A DNA stretch of 64,000 nucleotides from Streptomyces sp. ISL-66 (GTDB lineage: Bacteria; Actinomycetota; Actinomycetes; Streptomycetales; Streptomycetaceae), in the NCBI RefSeq assembly GCF_018614135.1, contig NZ_JAGGOW010000019.1, forward strand, positions 1-64,000, in the 5' to 3' direction. This document shows positions 18,039 through 26,797 of the stretch, in pieces. Each line of letters begins with the position of its first letter. The stretch's first letter is position 1. The position numbers and the translations under genes are program-made. The notes beneath the pieces were generated by a model that did not search any database, had not been told where the DNA came from, and worked only from the letters and a program-made list of their open reading frames with translations.

Positions 18039-19816
18039 GCCTCACCGACGCCGTCTCCCACCTCTCCCCCGAGCTGTGGGCCCGCGCCAACCGCGCCCTG
18101 GTCAAGAAGGCCCTGGCGGAGTTCTCCCACGAGCGCCTGCTGACTCCGGCGCCGCTGGGCGAGAACGCGTACGCCGTCCTCAGCGACGACCGCACGGTCG
18201 AGTACCGCTTCACCGCGGCCCTGCACGCCCTGGACCACTGGGCGGTGGACGAGGCGTCCATCACCCGCCACCGCGACGGCGTCGAACTGCCGCTGGACGC
18301 CATCGACTTCCACATCGAGCTGAAGGACTCCCTGGGTCTCGGCGCGGAGGTCCTTCCCGTCTACCTGGAGGAGATCTCCTCCACCCTGGCCGGCTCGGGC
18401 TTCAAGTACACGAAGCCGCAGATCTCCTCCGCCGTCCTCGCGAAGTCCTCCTTCCAGGACATCGAGACCGGCATGACCGAGGGCCACCCCTGCTTCGTCG
18501 CCAACAACGGCCGCCTCGGCTTCGGCGTGCACGAGTACCTCTCGTACGCCCCGGAGACCGCGAGCCCCGTCCACCTGGTGTGGGTGGCGGCCCGCAAGGA
18601 CGTCTCCACCTTCACGGCGGGCTCGGGCCTGGACCACGACTCCTTCATGCGCGCGGAGCTCGGCGAAGCCGCCGTCGAGCGGTTCGAGAACTCCCTGAAG
18701 GCCCTGGACCTGGACCCGGCGGACTACCACTTCTTCCCGGTGCACCCCTGGCAGTGGTGGAACAAGACCACGGTCACCTTCGCCGCGGAGATCGCCCATC
18801 GCCGTCTGGTCCTGCTGGCCGAGGGCGAGGACGCCTACCTCGCCCAGCAGTCGATCCGTACGTTCTTCAACACCAGCGCCCCCGAGAAGCACTACGTCAA
18901 GACGGCGATCTCGGTCCTCAACATGGGCTTCATGCGCGGCCTGTCCGCCGCCTACATGGAGGCCACCCCGGCCATCAACGACTGGCTGCACCAGCTGATC
19001 CAGTCGGACGAGGTCCTGCGCTCCGTCAACTTCTCGATCATCCGCGAGCGCGCGGCGATCGGCTACCACCCCCGCCAGTACGAACGCGCCACCGACCGGT
19101 ACTCCCCGTACCGCAAGATGCTGGCCGCGCTGTGGCGCGAGTCCCCGGTGGCCTCGCTGCGGGGCGAGGAGCGCCTGGCCACGATGGCCTCGCTCCTCCA
19201 CGTGGACGCGCAGGGCAAGTCCTTCGTCGGCGCGCTGATCGCGGAGTCCGGGCTCACCCCGACCGAATGGCTGCGCTCGTACCTGCGCGCCTACCTGGTC
19301 CCGCTCCTGCACTGCTTCTACCGGTACGACCTCGCGTACATGCCGCACGGCGAGAACACGATCCTCGTCATCGAGAACGGCGTGGTGACGCGGGCGATCT
19401 TCAAGGACATCGCCGAGGAGATCGTCGTCATGGACGCGGACGCGGTCCTGCCGCCGGCCGTGGAGCGCGTGCGGGCGGAGATCCCGGAGGACGTGAAGCT
19501 GCTGTCGATCTTCACGGACGTCTTCGACTGCTTCTTCCGCTTCCTGGGCTCGATCCTGGTCTCGGAGGGCATCTGCGAGGAGGACACCTTCTGGCGGGCG
19601 GTCGCGGACTGCGGCCACGACTACCAGAAGTCGCTCCCGGCCCTGGCGGACCGCTTCGCCCGCTACGACCTCTTCGCGGAAGAGTTCCAGCTGTCCTGCC
19701 TCAACCGCCTCCAGCTGCGCGACAACAAGCAGATGGTCGACCTCGCCGACCCGGCCGCCGCCCTCCAGCTGATCGGCACCCTCAAGAACCCCGTGGCACC
19801 CTTCGCCCGGCGGTGA
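18035..19816 (+). CDS. desD: NRPS-independent siderophore synthetase DesD
   Basis: 593 aa IucA/IucC-type synthetase. It activates the carboxylate of succinyl-hydroxycadaverine with ATP and performs the oligomerisation and macrocyclisation that give desferrioxamine E (or G1/B). Characteristic stretches are GHPCFVANNGRLGFGVHEY in the N-half, HPWQWWNKT in the middle and AYLVPLLHCFYRYDLAYMPH with GENTILV in the ferric-iron-reductase-like C-part. It overlaps desC by ATGA, so all four biosynthetic genes are translationally coupled. Confidence 0.96.
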   Translation: MSLTDAVSHLSPELWARANRALVKKALAEFSHERLLTPAPLGENAYAVLSDDRTVEYRFTAALHALDHWAVDEASITRHRDGVELPLDAIDFHIELKDSLGLGAEVLPVYLEEISSTLAGSGFKYTKPQISSAVLAKSSFQDIETGMTEGHPCFVANNGRLGFGVHEYLSYAPETASPVHLVWVAARKDVSTFTAGSGLDHDSFMRAELGEAAVERFENSLKALDLDPADYHFFPVHPWQWWNKTTVTFAAEIAHRRLVLLAEGEDAYLAQQSIRTFFNTSAPEKHYVKTAISVLNMGFMRGLSAAYMEATPAINDWLHQLIQSDEVLRSVNFSIIRERAAIGYHPRQYERATDRYSPYRKMLAALWRESPVASLRGEERLATMASLLHVDAQGKSFVGALIAESGLTPTEWLRSYLRAYLVPLLHCFYRYDLAYMPHGENTILVIENGVVTRAIFKDIAEEIVVMDADAVLPPAVERVRAEIPEDVKLLSIFTDVFDCFFRFLGSILVSEGICEEDTFWRAVADCGHDYQKSLPALADRFARYDLFAEEFQLSCLNRLQLRDNKQMVDLADPAAALQLIGTLKNPVAPFARR

Positions 19817-19850
19817 ACAGGGGCCGGGCGGCCGGTTCCGGGGGTCCGGA

Positions 19851-20924
19851 TCAATCGGTCGTGTGGACGTTCAGCGTGACCTTGCCGATCAGCGCGTTGT
19901 GGTCCGAGCACGCGCCGCCGCAGCTGGTGGGAATGGTCAGGGTGTCGGCCGTGTAGACGGTCGACAGGGTCAGCTGGTCCTTCCGGACGAAGATCATGTC
20001 GATCTTCGGGAGCTCGCCGCCCTCGCTCGGCGGCAGGTTCTTCCCGCACGAGCGCTTGTACTTCGTGGGATCGAGGTTGCCGGCCGCGGTGGCCTCCCCG
20101 TAGCCGGGGCAGCGGGTGTCCGTGTCGTCGAGCTCACGGTGCATGCCCGTGTTGTCGTGGTTGGCCGGGGTGTTGACCGAGTCCGCGTACATGGAGTTCA
20201 GCCGCCCGTAGGAGGGCTGGGCGTTGAAGTCCCCGGCCACCAGATAGGTGTCGCCGTCCGCGGCGAGCTTTTCAAGACGCTTCTGCACGGCCTGGATCTG
20301 GTGGAGGCCGTACGGCTTCGCGGTGGTCGAGGTACCGGTGATGTGCGTGGTGCAGAACTTCATCCCCGGCCGGTCGGCCAGCGGCGCGCACGCCAGCGAG
20401 TGCTGGGCCTCCCGGACCAGGCCGCGCGCGTCCAGATACGTGTTGTCGTCGGGAGGGAGCTGGTACTGCTCCAGCTCGCCGAGTCCGTGCTTGCTGAACA
20501 GGGCCATGCCGAACTCCCCGCTCCCGCAGACCGGGGTGACCCCGTCGTGGTCGATCGTGTTCGCGGGCACTCCCGGTATGAAGCGGGCGTACGGGGCGGT
20601 GGTGCCGCTCGCCCAGCCCTCCAGCTGCTTCCTGAGCTCGACGAACTGGTCGAAGCAGAGTTCGTTGAAGGAGACGAGGTCCACGGTGTTCGTCCGGGGC
20701 GCCGGAGCCGGGGGGTTCACCCCGTATCTCGGATTGTTGACCGCGTCCACGGCCGCCTTGACCATGCCGTTGCCGGTCGAGTTCTTGTTCATTTTATGAC
20801 CGGAGACGTTCCAGTGGAAAGCCGCGTACGGCACGGGGACCACGGGCTCGGCCGAAACCAGGGGCTTGGACCCCACCGCCATCGTCGTCAGGACCAGGGC
20901 GATGACCGCGGCTGCCTTCCTCAT
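19851..20924 (-). CDS. Secreted endonuclease/exonuclease/phosphatase-family protein
   Basis: 357 aa with a signal peptide (hydrophobic 4-16, likely cleavage near residue 25 after VSA). The mature part has the EEP fold: an early Asn in FHWNVSG, SFNELC with the metal-binding Glu, AGDFNAQP (Asp/Asn) and the closing SDHNAL His. Members cleave phosphodiesters in nucleic acids, inositol phosphates or lipids; which one applies here is unknown. A good ribosome site (GGGAGGGAA) precedes the ATG at 20924. It is convergent to desD with no shared function evident. Confidence 0.85.
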   Translation of the reverse strand: MRKAAAVIALVLTTMAVGSKPLVSAEPVVPVPYAAFHWNVSGHKMNKNSTGNGMVKAAVDAVNNPRYGVNPPAPAPRTNTVDLVSFNELCFDQFVELRKQLEGWASGTTAPYARFIPGVPANTIDHDGVTPVCGSGEFGMALFSKHGLGELEQYQLPPDDNTYLDARGLVREAQHSLACAPLADRPGMKFCTTHITGTSTTAKPYGLHQIQAVQKRLEKLAADGDTYLVAGDFNAQPSYGRLNSMYADSVNTPANHDNTGMHRELDDTDTRCPGYGEATAAGNLDPTKYKRSCGKNLPPSEGGELPKIDMIFVRKDQLTLSTVYTADTLTIPTSCGGACSDHNALIGKVTLNVHTTD

Positions 20925-21032
20925 GCTCGGATTCCCTCCCGGTGGCGCGGTATCTCCCCGCCACCCGAAGGGACATCGTCACAGGCCGCCCCGCTGCCCA
21001 GCCGGGCAGCCTTCCTTAACGGCGTCGCGCCG

Positions 21033-22625
21033 CTAGGACCACGGCACGTCCGGCGCCCGGTAATAGGTGATGTCCTGGGCGTCCAGGCTGGGGGCCTGGG
21101 CCGCCAGGCGGCGGCTGTACGAGGTCCAGTTCGGGGAGGCCGCCGGGGACCAGCCCAGTTCCGCCAGGCTCAGGATCCGGGGGAAGGCCATGAACTCCCA
21201 GTCGTCCCGCGTCGCGATGGTCTCCGTCCACAGCGGGGCCTCCACGCCCAGGACCGAGGATTCCGGGACGCCGGGCAGGTAGGAGCCCGGGTTCCACTCG
21301 TACGAGCGCCGCACCGGCACGTAGCCGGCCCAGGCCAGCCCCGGCTTCGTCGCCTTCTCGTACTTCATGTCCAGGTAGAGCCGGTCCGCCGGCGACAGGA
21401 TCACCGGGTTCCCCGCCTTCGCCGCCGCGGCCACCGCCGCCTTCTCCGGCGCCGGCGTGCGGTCGTGGCCCCAGTACTGGAGCACCGCTCCCGCGGCCGG
21501 CCGCGCCGTCGCCAGCTGGTGCCAGGCGATCACCGTCTTGCCGTGCCTGCCCACGACCGCCTGGGCCCGGTCCATGAACGCCGCGTAGTCCGCCGCGGGC
21601 GTGGAGTGCGCCTCGTCACCGCCGATGTGCAGGTACTTCCCCGGCGTGAGCTCCGCGAGCTCGCCGAGCACCTGGTCGATGAACTCGTACGTCCGCTCCT
21701 TGCCCGCGCACAGCGAGCTGAAGCCGACCTTGGTCCCCGTGTACCGCTCGGGCGCCTTGCCGTCGCAGTTCAGCTCCGCGTAGGAGGCCAGCGCGGCGTT
21801 CACGTGCCCCGGCATGTCGATCTCCGGGACCACCTCCACGAACCGCTCCCCCGCGTACGCCACCAGGTCCCGGTACTGGTCCTTCGTCCAGTACCCGCCG
21901 GGCCCGCCGCCGACCTCGCCGGCGCCGCCGTACTGCGCCAGCCTCGGCCAGGAGTCCACCGCCAGGCGCCATCCCTGGTCGTCGGTCAGGTGCAGGTGCA
22001 GGGTGTTGACCTTGTACCGCGCGAGCTGGTCGACGTACCGCTTGACCTGCTCCACCGTGAAGAAGTGACGGGCCACGTCCAGCATCGCCCCGCGGTACGC
22101 GAAGCGCGGCGCGTCCGTGACCGTCCCGCCGGGGACCTCGCCCGGCCCGGACACCGGCAGCAGCTGGCGCAGCGTCTGCCCGGCGCGGAAGAGCCCGGCG
22201 GGCGTCCGGGCGGTGAGGGTGACCCCGTGGGGGCCGGACTCCAGCCGGTACCCCTCCGCGCCCGCCCCTTCGGTCTCCGCGTCGAGACGCAGCCGGATCC
22301 CGTCGCCCTCGGCGCCGTCGACCACGGGCAGCGGCAGTCCGCTGGGGCCGCGGAGCTGTTCGGCGAGGAGCTCGCCGACCTTGCGGACCTCCTCGCCGTC
22401 CGTCAGCCCGGTACGGATGACCGTGCCCGGTCCGAAGGCGTAGCCGGGGCCTTCGGCGCGTGCGGAGACGGGGGCCGGCAGGAGCCGGTCGTAGGCGGCG
22501 AGAGCGGCGGGGGCCTCGTCACCGGGTCGGGCGTCGTCGCCGCGGGCGGCGGTGGCACAGGAAGCGGCCGCGGGGACGACGGCGAGGACGAGGAGGGCGG
22601 CGAGTGCGCGTCGCGGAACTCTCAT
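21033..22625 (-). CDS. Beta-N-acetylhexosaminidase (GH20), exported
   Basis: 530 aa from the ATG at 22625; the frame stays open further upstream but that part overlaps the divergent gene and is not coding. A signal sequence (LAALLVLAVVPAAASC) ends in a lipobox-like AASC, so a lipoprotein is likely. A GH20 N-domain precedes the barrel, which has HLHLTDDQGWRL and the catalytic Asp-Glu in HIGGDEAHS. It releases GlcNAc from chitobiose and related ends. A DasR-like operator covers the region directly upstream of the start, tying the gene to the aminosugar regulon together with the chitinase and LPMO elsewhere in the window. Confidence 0.93.
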   Translation of the reverse strand: MRVPRRALAALLVLAVVPAAASCATAARGDDARPGDEAPAALAAYDRLLPAPVSARAEGPGYAFGPGTVIRTGLTDGEEVRKVGELLAEQLRGPSGLPLPVVDGAEGDGIRLRLDAETEGAGAEGYRLESGPHGVTLTARTPAGLFRAGQTLRQLLPVSGPGEVPGGTVTDAPRFAYRGAMLDVARHFFTVEQVKRYVDQLARYKVNTLHLHLTDDQGWRLAVDSWPRLAQYGGAGEVGGGPGGYWTKDQYRDLVAYAGERFVEVVPEIDMPGHVNAALASYAELNCDGKAPERYTGTKVGFSSLCAGKERTYEFIDQVLGELAELTPGKYLHIGGDEAHSTPAADYAAFMDRAQAVVGRHGKTVIAWHQLATARPAAGAVLQYWGHDRTPAPEKAAVAAAAKAGNPVILSPADRLYLDMKYEKATKPGLAWAGYVPVRRSYEWNPGSYLPGVPESSVLGVEAPLWTETIATRDDWEFMAFPRILSLAELGWSPAASPNWTSYSRRLAAQAPSLDAQDITYYRAPDVPWS

Positions 22626-22629
22626 GCCC

Positions 22630-22645
22630 TCAGGTATAGACCAGC
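22630..22645. promoter_or_regulatory. DasR-like operator (dre) before the hexosaminidase
   Basis: The segment AGGTATAGACCAG matches the right half of the dre consensus ACTGGTCTAGACCAGT and partly the left half. It lies 5-20 bp before the hexosaminidase ATG, so it would overlap its ribosome site, and within the 52-bp gap shared with the divergent DUF4429 gene. Confidence 0.6.
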
Positions 22646-22677
22646 GGGGCCCACAGGGCCGATGCGAGAATCGAAGG

Positions 22678-23616
22678 ATGGCGGAAATCATCCAGAAGGA
22701 CGGCACATGGACCTTCGACGGGGACTCTGTGCGCATCGTGCCGGGCCGCGACAAGGGGGTGGGACTGCTGCGCCAGACGCTGGGCGAAGTGGTCGTGCCG
22801 CTGCGCGCGCTGGCCGGCGTCTCGCATGAACCCGGGCGCAAGGCGGGCCGGTTGCGGCTGCGCCTGCGCGACGGCGCCGACCCGCTGCTGCAAGTGACCG
22901 GCGGTCGGCTGCCCGAGGCCTCCGATCCGTACCGGCTGACCGTGGAGCCGGACCGCTCCGGGGTCGCGGAGTACTTCGTGGACGAGGTGCGAAACGCGCT
23001 CCTGCTGGACCAGGTGGATCCGGGGCCGGTGGACTCCTACCTCCTGCCGGGGCCCGCCGTGCCGATCACGGTCGGCGCGGGCGACGGGACGGTGGCCTTC
23101 GACGGGGACCGGATCACCCTGGAGTGGAACTGGACGACGGAGGAGGCCAAGCGCTCCGGCGGCGCGCGCGAGTTCCGGATCGGGGACGTGCGGTCGGTGG
23201 AGTGGGCCCCGTCGAGGGGGCTGGACAACGGGTGGATCCGCTTCGGCATGGCCGGACCGGGCCAGGCCGCCGCGCCGAAGTACGACCCGTACGCGGTGGA
23301 GCTGTTCGGCTTCAAGAAGGACCCGCTGATGGCGCTGGTCGCGGCGGCAGTGGCGGTGCGCCTGCCCCACCCCGCGGCGACCGGGACCGCGCGAGGCGTG
23401 GGTACCGGCACGGGCACCGGTCCGGTGCTCTCCCTGGCGGCCCCGCCCGTGGCCGTCCCGGGGGGCGCTTCCGCGGGCGCCCCGGCGGCGGACCCCTCGG
23501 CGGACCACGACGCCCTGTTGCGCCGGCTGCGCGAGCTGGGGGAACTGCACCAGTCCGGGATCCTCACCGCGGACGAGTTCGCTGTGGCGAAAGCTGCGGT
23601 TTTGGGGCGTTTCTGA
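22678..23616 (+). CDS. DUF4429/SHOCT domain protein
   Basis: 312 aa cytoplasmic protein. Two DUF4429 (PH-like) repeats can be seen, one beginning DGTWTFDGDSVRIVPGRDKG and one beginning GDGTVAFDGDRITLEW; both carry the fold's short beta-strands. A linker of Pro/Ala/Gly (about 225-270) leads to a C-terminal SHOCT helix pair (LLRRLRELGELHQSGILTAD). SHOCT domains often mediate oligomerisation or membrane association. The role is unknown. It is divergent from the hexosaminidase gene and followed by a hairpin. Confidence 0.8.
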   Translation: MAEIIQKDGTWTFDGDSVRIVPGRDKGVGLLRQTLGEVVVPLRALAGVSHEPGRKAGRLRLRLRDGADPLLQVTGGRLPEASDPYRLTVEPDRSGVAEYFVDEVRNALLLDQVDPGPVDSYLLPGPAVPITVGAGDGTVAFDGDRITLEWNWTTEEAKRSGGAREFRIGDVRSVEWAPSRGLDNGWIRFGMAGPGQAAAPKYDPYAVELFGFKKDPLMALVAAAVAVRLPHPAATGTARGVGTGTGTGPVLSLAAPPVAVPGGASAGAPAADPSADHDALLRRLRELGELHQSGILTADEFAVAKAAVLGRF

Positions 23617-23644
23617 TCACCATTGACCGAAATTAACCGTTCCT

Positions 23645-23658
23645 CTGGTACGTACCAG
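23645..23658. promoter_or_regulatory. Perfect 14-bp palindrome CTGGTACGTACCAG
   Basis: It lies between the DUF4429 gene and the small gene at 23724, just before a terminator hairpin. It could be an operator or a coincidence; no known regulator is assigned. Confidence 0.3.
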
Positions 23659-23662
23659 CGCT

Positions 23663-23690
23663 ATCCTGCCCGATTCCGGGCAGGATCTTT
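23663..23690 (+). terminator. Terminator after DUF4429 gene
   Basis: Perfect 10-bp stem (23663-23672 with 23677-23686), loop ATTC, followed by CTTT. Confidence 0.7.
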
Positions 23691-23723
23691 GCGTTCTGCG
23701 GTTCATGCCGTCAATATCTACGA

Positions 23724-23999
23724 ATGCCCGACCGCCGCCCGTCGCACGACGATCTTGTCGACCACTTGGTGCGCAGCTCCTCGCTCCAGCGGGGCGAAGC
23801 CGCCCGAGTAGTGCTCGACGTGCTCGCGTACTTCGACGAGACGACCGAGGAGTTCGTCCGCCGCCGCCACCGTGAGCTCCAGTCCGGGGGCGCGGTCAAC
23901 GCGGACATCTTCGAGCGCATCGCGGCGGAACTGCCGCACCGCGCCGTGGCGCCGCCGGAGCTCTCGCTCCGGCAGCTGCGCCGCATCGTCTACGGCTGA
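23724..23999 (+). CDS. Small conserved hypothetical protein upstream of glmS
   Basis: 91 aa, charged and mainly helical, without signal or membrane segment. The N-terminus (SHDDLVDHLVRSS) and the Arg-rich centre suggest a compact helical domain. I do not recognise a characterised family. It lies 130 bp before glmS in the same direction and ends before the GGCAGT repeat. Codon use fits a real gene (third positions almost all G/C) and no competing frame is better. Function unknown. Confidence 0.6.
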   Translation: MPDRRPSHDDLVDHLVRSSSLQRGEAARVVLDVLAYFDETTEEFVRRRHRELQSGGAVNADIFERIAAELPHRAVAPPELSLRQLRRIVYG

Positions 24000-24049
24000 G
24001 CGCCGCCCGCGCCCCCCGGTCGGGGGCAGGGCACGGCCACACGGGCCGG

Positions 24050-24095
24050 GGCAGTGGCAGTGGCAGTGGCAGTGGCAGTGGCAGTGGCAGTGGCA
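24050..24095 (+). repeat. Seven tandem GGCAGT hexamers in the glmS leader
   Basis: Seven exact GGCAGT units (24050-24091) plus a partial eighth (GGCA). They lie in the untranslated stretch between the small gene and glmS and end about 35 bp before the glmS start. Confidence 0.95.
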
Positions 24096-24129
24096 AGAGA
24101 AACCGAAGCTTCAGGAGGGGAAAGACCGT

Positions 24130-25947
24130 ATGTGCGGAATCGTGGGTTACATCGGCAAGCGTGACGTGGCACCGCTGCTGCTGGAGGGCCTTCAGCGACT
24201 GGAGTACCGCGGCTACGACTCGGCGGGCATCGTCGTCAACAGCCCGAAGTCCGCGGCCTTGAAGGTCGTCAAGGCCAAGGGCCGCGTCCGCGAGCTGGAG
24301 TCCCGGGTGCCCAAGCGCTTCGCCGGCACCACCGGCATCGCCCACACCCGCTGGGCCACCCACGGCGCCCCGAGCGACATCAACTCCCACCCCCACCTGG
24401 ACGCCGAGAACAAGGTCGCGGTCGTCCACAACGGCATCGTCGACAACGCCTCCGAGCTGCGCTCCAAGCTGGAGGCCGACGGGGTCGTCTTCCTCTCGGA
24501 GACCGACACCGAGGTGCTCGTCCACCTCATCGCCCGCGCCCAGGCCGACACCCTGGAGGAGAAGGTCCGCGAGGCGCTCAAGGTCGTCGAGGGCACCTAC
24601 GGCATCGCCGTCATGCACGCCGACTTCGCCGACCGCATCGTCGTCGCCCGCAACGGCTCCCCGGTCGTCCTCGGCATCGGCGAGAAGGAGATGTTCGTCG
24701 CCTCGGACATCGCCGCGCTCGTCGCCCACACCCGCCAGATCGTCACCCTCGACGACGGCGAGATGGCGACCCTGAAGGCCGACGACTTCCGGACCTACAC
24801 CACCTCCGGTACGACGACCACGGCCACGCCCGAGACCGTGGAGTGGGAGGCCGCCTCCTACGACATGGGCGGCCACGACACGTACATGCACAAGGAGATC
24901 TCCGAGCAGGCCGACGCGGTCGACCGCGTCCTGCGCGGCCGGATCGACGACCGCTTCAACACCGTCCACCTCGGCGGCCTGAACCTGGACCCGCGCGAGG
25001 CGCGCGGCATCCGCCGGGTCAAGATCCTGGGCTGCGGCACCTCGTACCACGCCGGCATGATCGGCGCGGGCCTCATCGAGGGCCTGGCCCGCATCCCCGC
25101 CGACGCCGAGCCGGCCTCGGAGTTCCGTTACCGCAACCCGGTCGTGGACCCCGACACCCTCTACATCGCGGTCTCCCAGTCCGGTGAGACGTACGACGTG
25201 CTCGCGGCCGTGCAGGAGCTCAAGCGCAAGGGCGCCCGCGTCCTCGGCGTGGTCAACGTGGTCGGCTCCGCGATCGCCCGCGCAGCCGACGGCGGCGTGT
25301 ACGTGCACGCCGGCCCCGAGGTCTGCGTCGTCTCCACCAAGTGCTTCACCAACACGGTCGTGGCCTTCGCGCTGCTCGCCGTGCACCTGGGCCGCATCCG
25401 CGACCTGTCCGTCACCGACGGCAAGCGGATCATCGACGGCCTGCGCAAGCTGCCCGCGCAGATCCAGGAGATCCTCGACGGCGAGGAGGACATCAAGAAG
25501 CTGGCCGCCGAGTACGCCGGGGCCAAGTCGATGATGTTCATCGGCCGCGTCCGGGGCTACCCGGTGGCCCTGGAGGCCTCCCTGAAGCTCAAGGAGATCT
25601 CCTACATCCACGCCGAGGCCTACCCGGCCTCCGAGCTCAAGCACGGTCCGCTCGCGCTGATCGAGCCGTCGCTGCCCACGGTCGCGATCGTCCCGGACGA
25701 CGACCTGCTGGAGAAGAACCGCGCGGCGCTCGAGGAGATCAAGGCCCGCAGCGGCCGGATCCTGGCGGTCGCCCACCGCGAGCAGGAGAAGGCAGACCAC
25801 ACCATCCTCGTGCCCAAGAACGAGGACGAGCTGGACCCGATCCTGATGGGCATCCCGCTCCAGCTGCTGGCGTACCACACGGCCCTGGCCCTGGGCCGGG
25901 ACATCGACAAGCCGCGCAACCTGGCGAAGTCCGTCACCGTCGAATAG
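24130..25947 (+). CDS. glmS: Glutamine-fructose-6-phosphate aminotransferase (isomerising)
   Basis: 605 aa. It makes glucosamine-6-phosphate from fructose-6-phosphate and glutamine, the entry into peptidoglycan and chitin-type aminosugars. The glutaminase domain begins MCGIVGYIG, so after Met removal Cys1 is the nucleophile. Two SIS domains follow, with CGTSYHAG and SQSGETYDVL. The C-terminus NLAKSVTVE is the family hallmark that closes the active site. The open frame extends upstream through the GGCAGT repeat but the conserved Cys fixes the ATG at 24130. AGGAGGGG is 10-17 nt before it. Confidence 0.97.
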   Translation: MCGIVGYIGKRDVAPLLLEGLQRLEYRGYDSAGIVVNSPKSAALKVVKAKGRVRELESRVPKRFAGTTGIAHTRWATHGAPSDINSHPHLDAENKVAVVHNGIVDNASELRSKLEADGVVFLSETDTEVLVHLIARAQADTLEEKVREALKVVEGTYGIAVMHADFADRIVVARNGSPVVLGIGEKEMFVASDIAALVAHTRQIVTLDDGEMATLKADDFRTYTTSGTTTTATPETVEWEAASYDMGGHDTYMHKEISEQADAVDRVLRGRIDDRFNTVHLGGLNLDPREARGIRRVKILGCGTSYHAGMIGAGLIEGLARIPADAEPASEFRYRNPVVDPDTLYIAVSQSGETYDVLAAVQELKRKGARVLGVVNVVGSAIARAADGGVYVHAGPEVCVVSTKCFTNTVVAFALLAVHLGRIRDLSVTDGKRIIDGLRKLPAQIQEILDGEEDIKKLAAEYAGAKSMMFIGRVRGYPVALEASLKLKEISYIHAEAYPASELKHGPLALIEPSLPTVAIVPDDDLLEKNRAALEEIKARSGRILAVAHREQEKADHTILVPKNEDELDPILMGIPLQLLAYHTALALGRDIDKPRNLAKSVTVE

Positions 25948-26074
25948 CCGGACCGCGGCGGCCGCGCACCGGCCGGTCACCGGGCCACGCACCGGCCGCG
26001 CACCGGCCCGACACCGGCCCGACACCGGCCGCGCGCCGGGCCGTAGGCCCGCACGGCTCGCTCGGCCCGCACAA

Positions 26075-26111
26075 GAGGAAGGCCCCCGGGGATCCCCCGG
26101 GGGCCTTCCTC
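26075..26111. terminator. Bidirectional terminator between glmS and the acetate transporter
   Basis: Perfect 17-bp inverted repeat (26075-26091 with 26095-26111) around ATC, between convergent genes. Confidence 0.85.
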
Positions 26112-26131
26112 GTCCGCTTGCCCGCCTGCCG

Positions 26132-26698
26132 TCAGCTCGCTGCGACCGCCCCGCGCGAGCGCCTGTTCAACGCCATCGGCCAGCTCGCCAGTGCCGCGGT
26201 GGCCCCGTACCAGGCCAGCAGCCCGGCGAGAGCCGCCACCCAGCCCGCCGCCTTGGCCAGCCCGCCGCTCTCGGCGAAGGTGCCTATCGCCAGGAGCAGG
26301 AGGGAGAGGGTGAACAGTCCGTACACGCCCTGTCCGAACAGCCCGCCCGAGGCGCCGGCGGTGAGGGACAGCGCGAGCATGGCGAAGAGGACGAGGAACA
26401 TTCCGGCCGCGTGTGCCGAAACCTTTCCGTCCGCGCCGTTGGCCCACGTGAACCAGAAGGCGCCGAGGCCTGCGAACGCCGTTCCGTTGAAGCCGTTGCC
26501 GCCGCGGAATTCGAGGATCCCGAGGACGAACAGGGCGAGACCGCCCAGGAAGGTGGCGAGCGACACGGAGTTGGCCGCGGTCACACCGTCGATGATCCCC
26601 GTGTGGCCGATTCCGTACGCGAGAAGGGTGAGTCCCAGGGCGATGTGCCCGAGGGTCGAGGTCGAGGCCGTGCTTCCCGCAGAGACACCATTGTCCAC
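26132..26698 (-). CDS. Acetate/succinate transporter family (GPR1/FUN34/YaaH)
   Basis: 188 aa with six hydrophobic segments. The layout is a short polar N-terminus, LGHIALGLTLLAYGIGHTGI in TM1, and the loop and helix patterns FRGGNGFNGTAFAGLGAFWF and WANGADGK typical of YaaH/SatP proteins. These are proton-coupled acetate (and succinate) uptake channels. The start is GTG at 26698 with AGGGAG 6 nt upstream. It is convergent to glmS. The upstream gap (26699-26797) should hold its promoter. Confidence 0.85.
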   Translation of the reverse strand: MDNGVSAGSTASTSTLGHIALGLTLLAYGIGHTGIIDGVTAANSVSLATFLGGLALFVLGILEFRGGNGFNGTAFAGLGAFWFTWANGADGKVSAHAAGMFLVLFAMLALSLTAGASGGLFGQGVYGLFTLSLLLLAIGTFAESGGLAKAAGWVAALAGLLAWYGATAALASWPMALNRRSRGAVAAS

Positions 26699-26797
26699 GG
26701 CGGGCTCCCTTCGATCTGCAGTTGTTTGCTGCGTCCCAGCAGCCTTTATCTACCCCTTACAACGGGGTTCACAACCACACAATCGACATACAGCGTG

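Noticed and set aside
19863..22829. 988-codon plus-strand open frame
   Set aside because: It lies antisense to the EEP-family and GH20 genes, crosses their intergenic gap and shows no domain.
24050..24095. GGCAGT array as a CRISPR-like array
   Set aside because: Units are 6 bp and without spacers; it is a plain short tandem repeat. I saw no CRISPR array or cas operon elsewhere; the Cas4-like protein stands with a helicase only.
24000..24129. glmS ribozyme in the leader
   Set aside because: None of the conserved core features known from Firmicutes glmS ribozymes could be recognised and the leader is too short.
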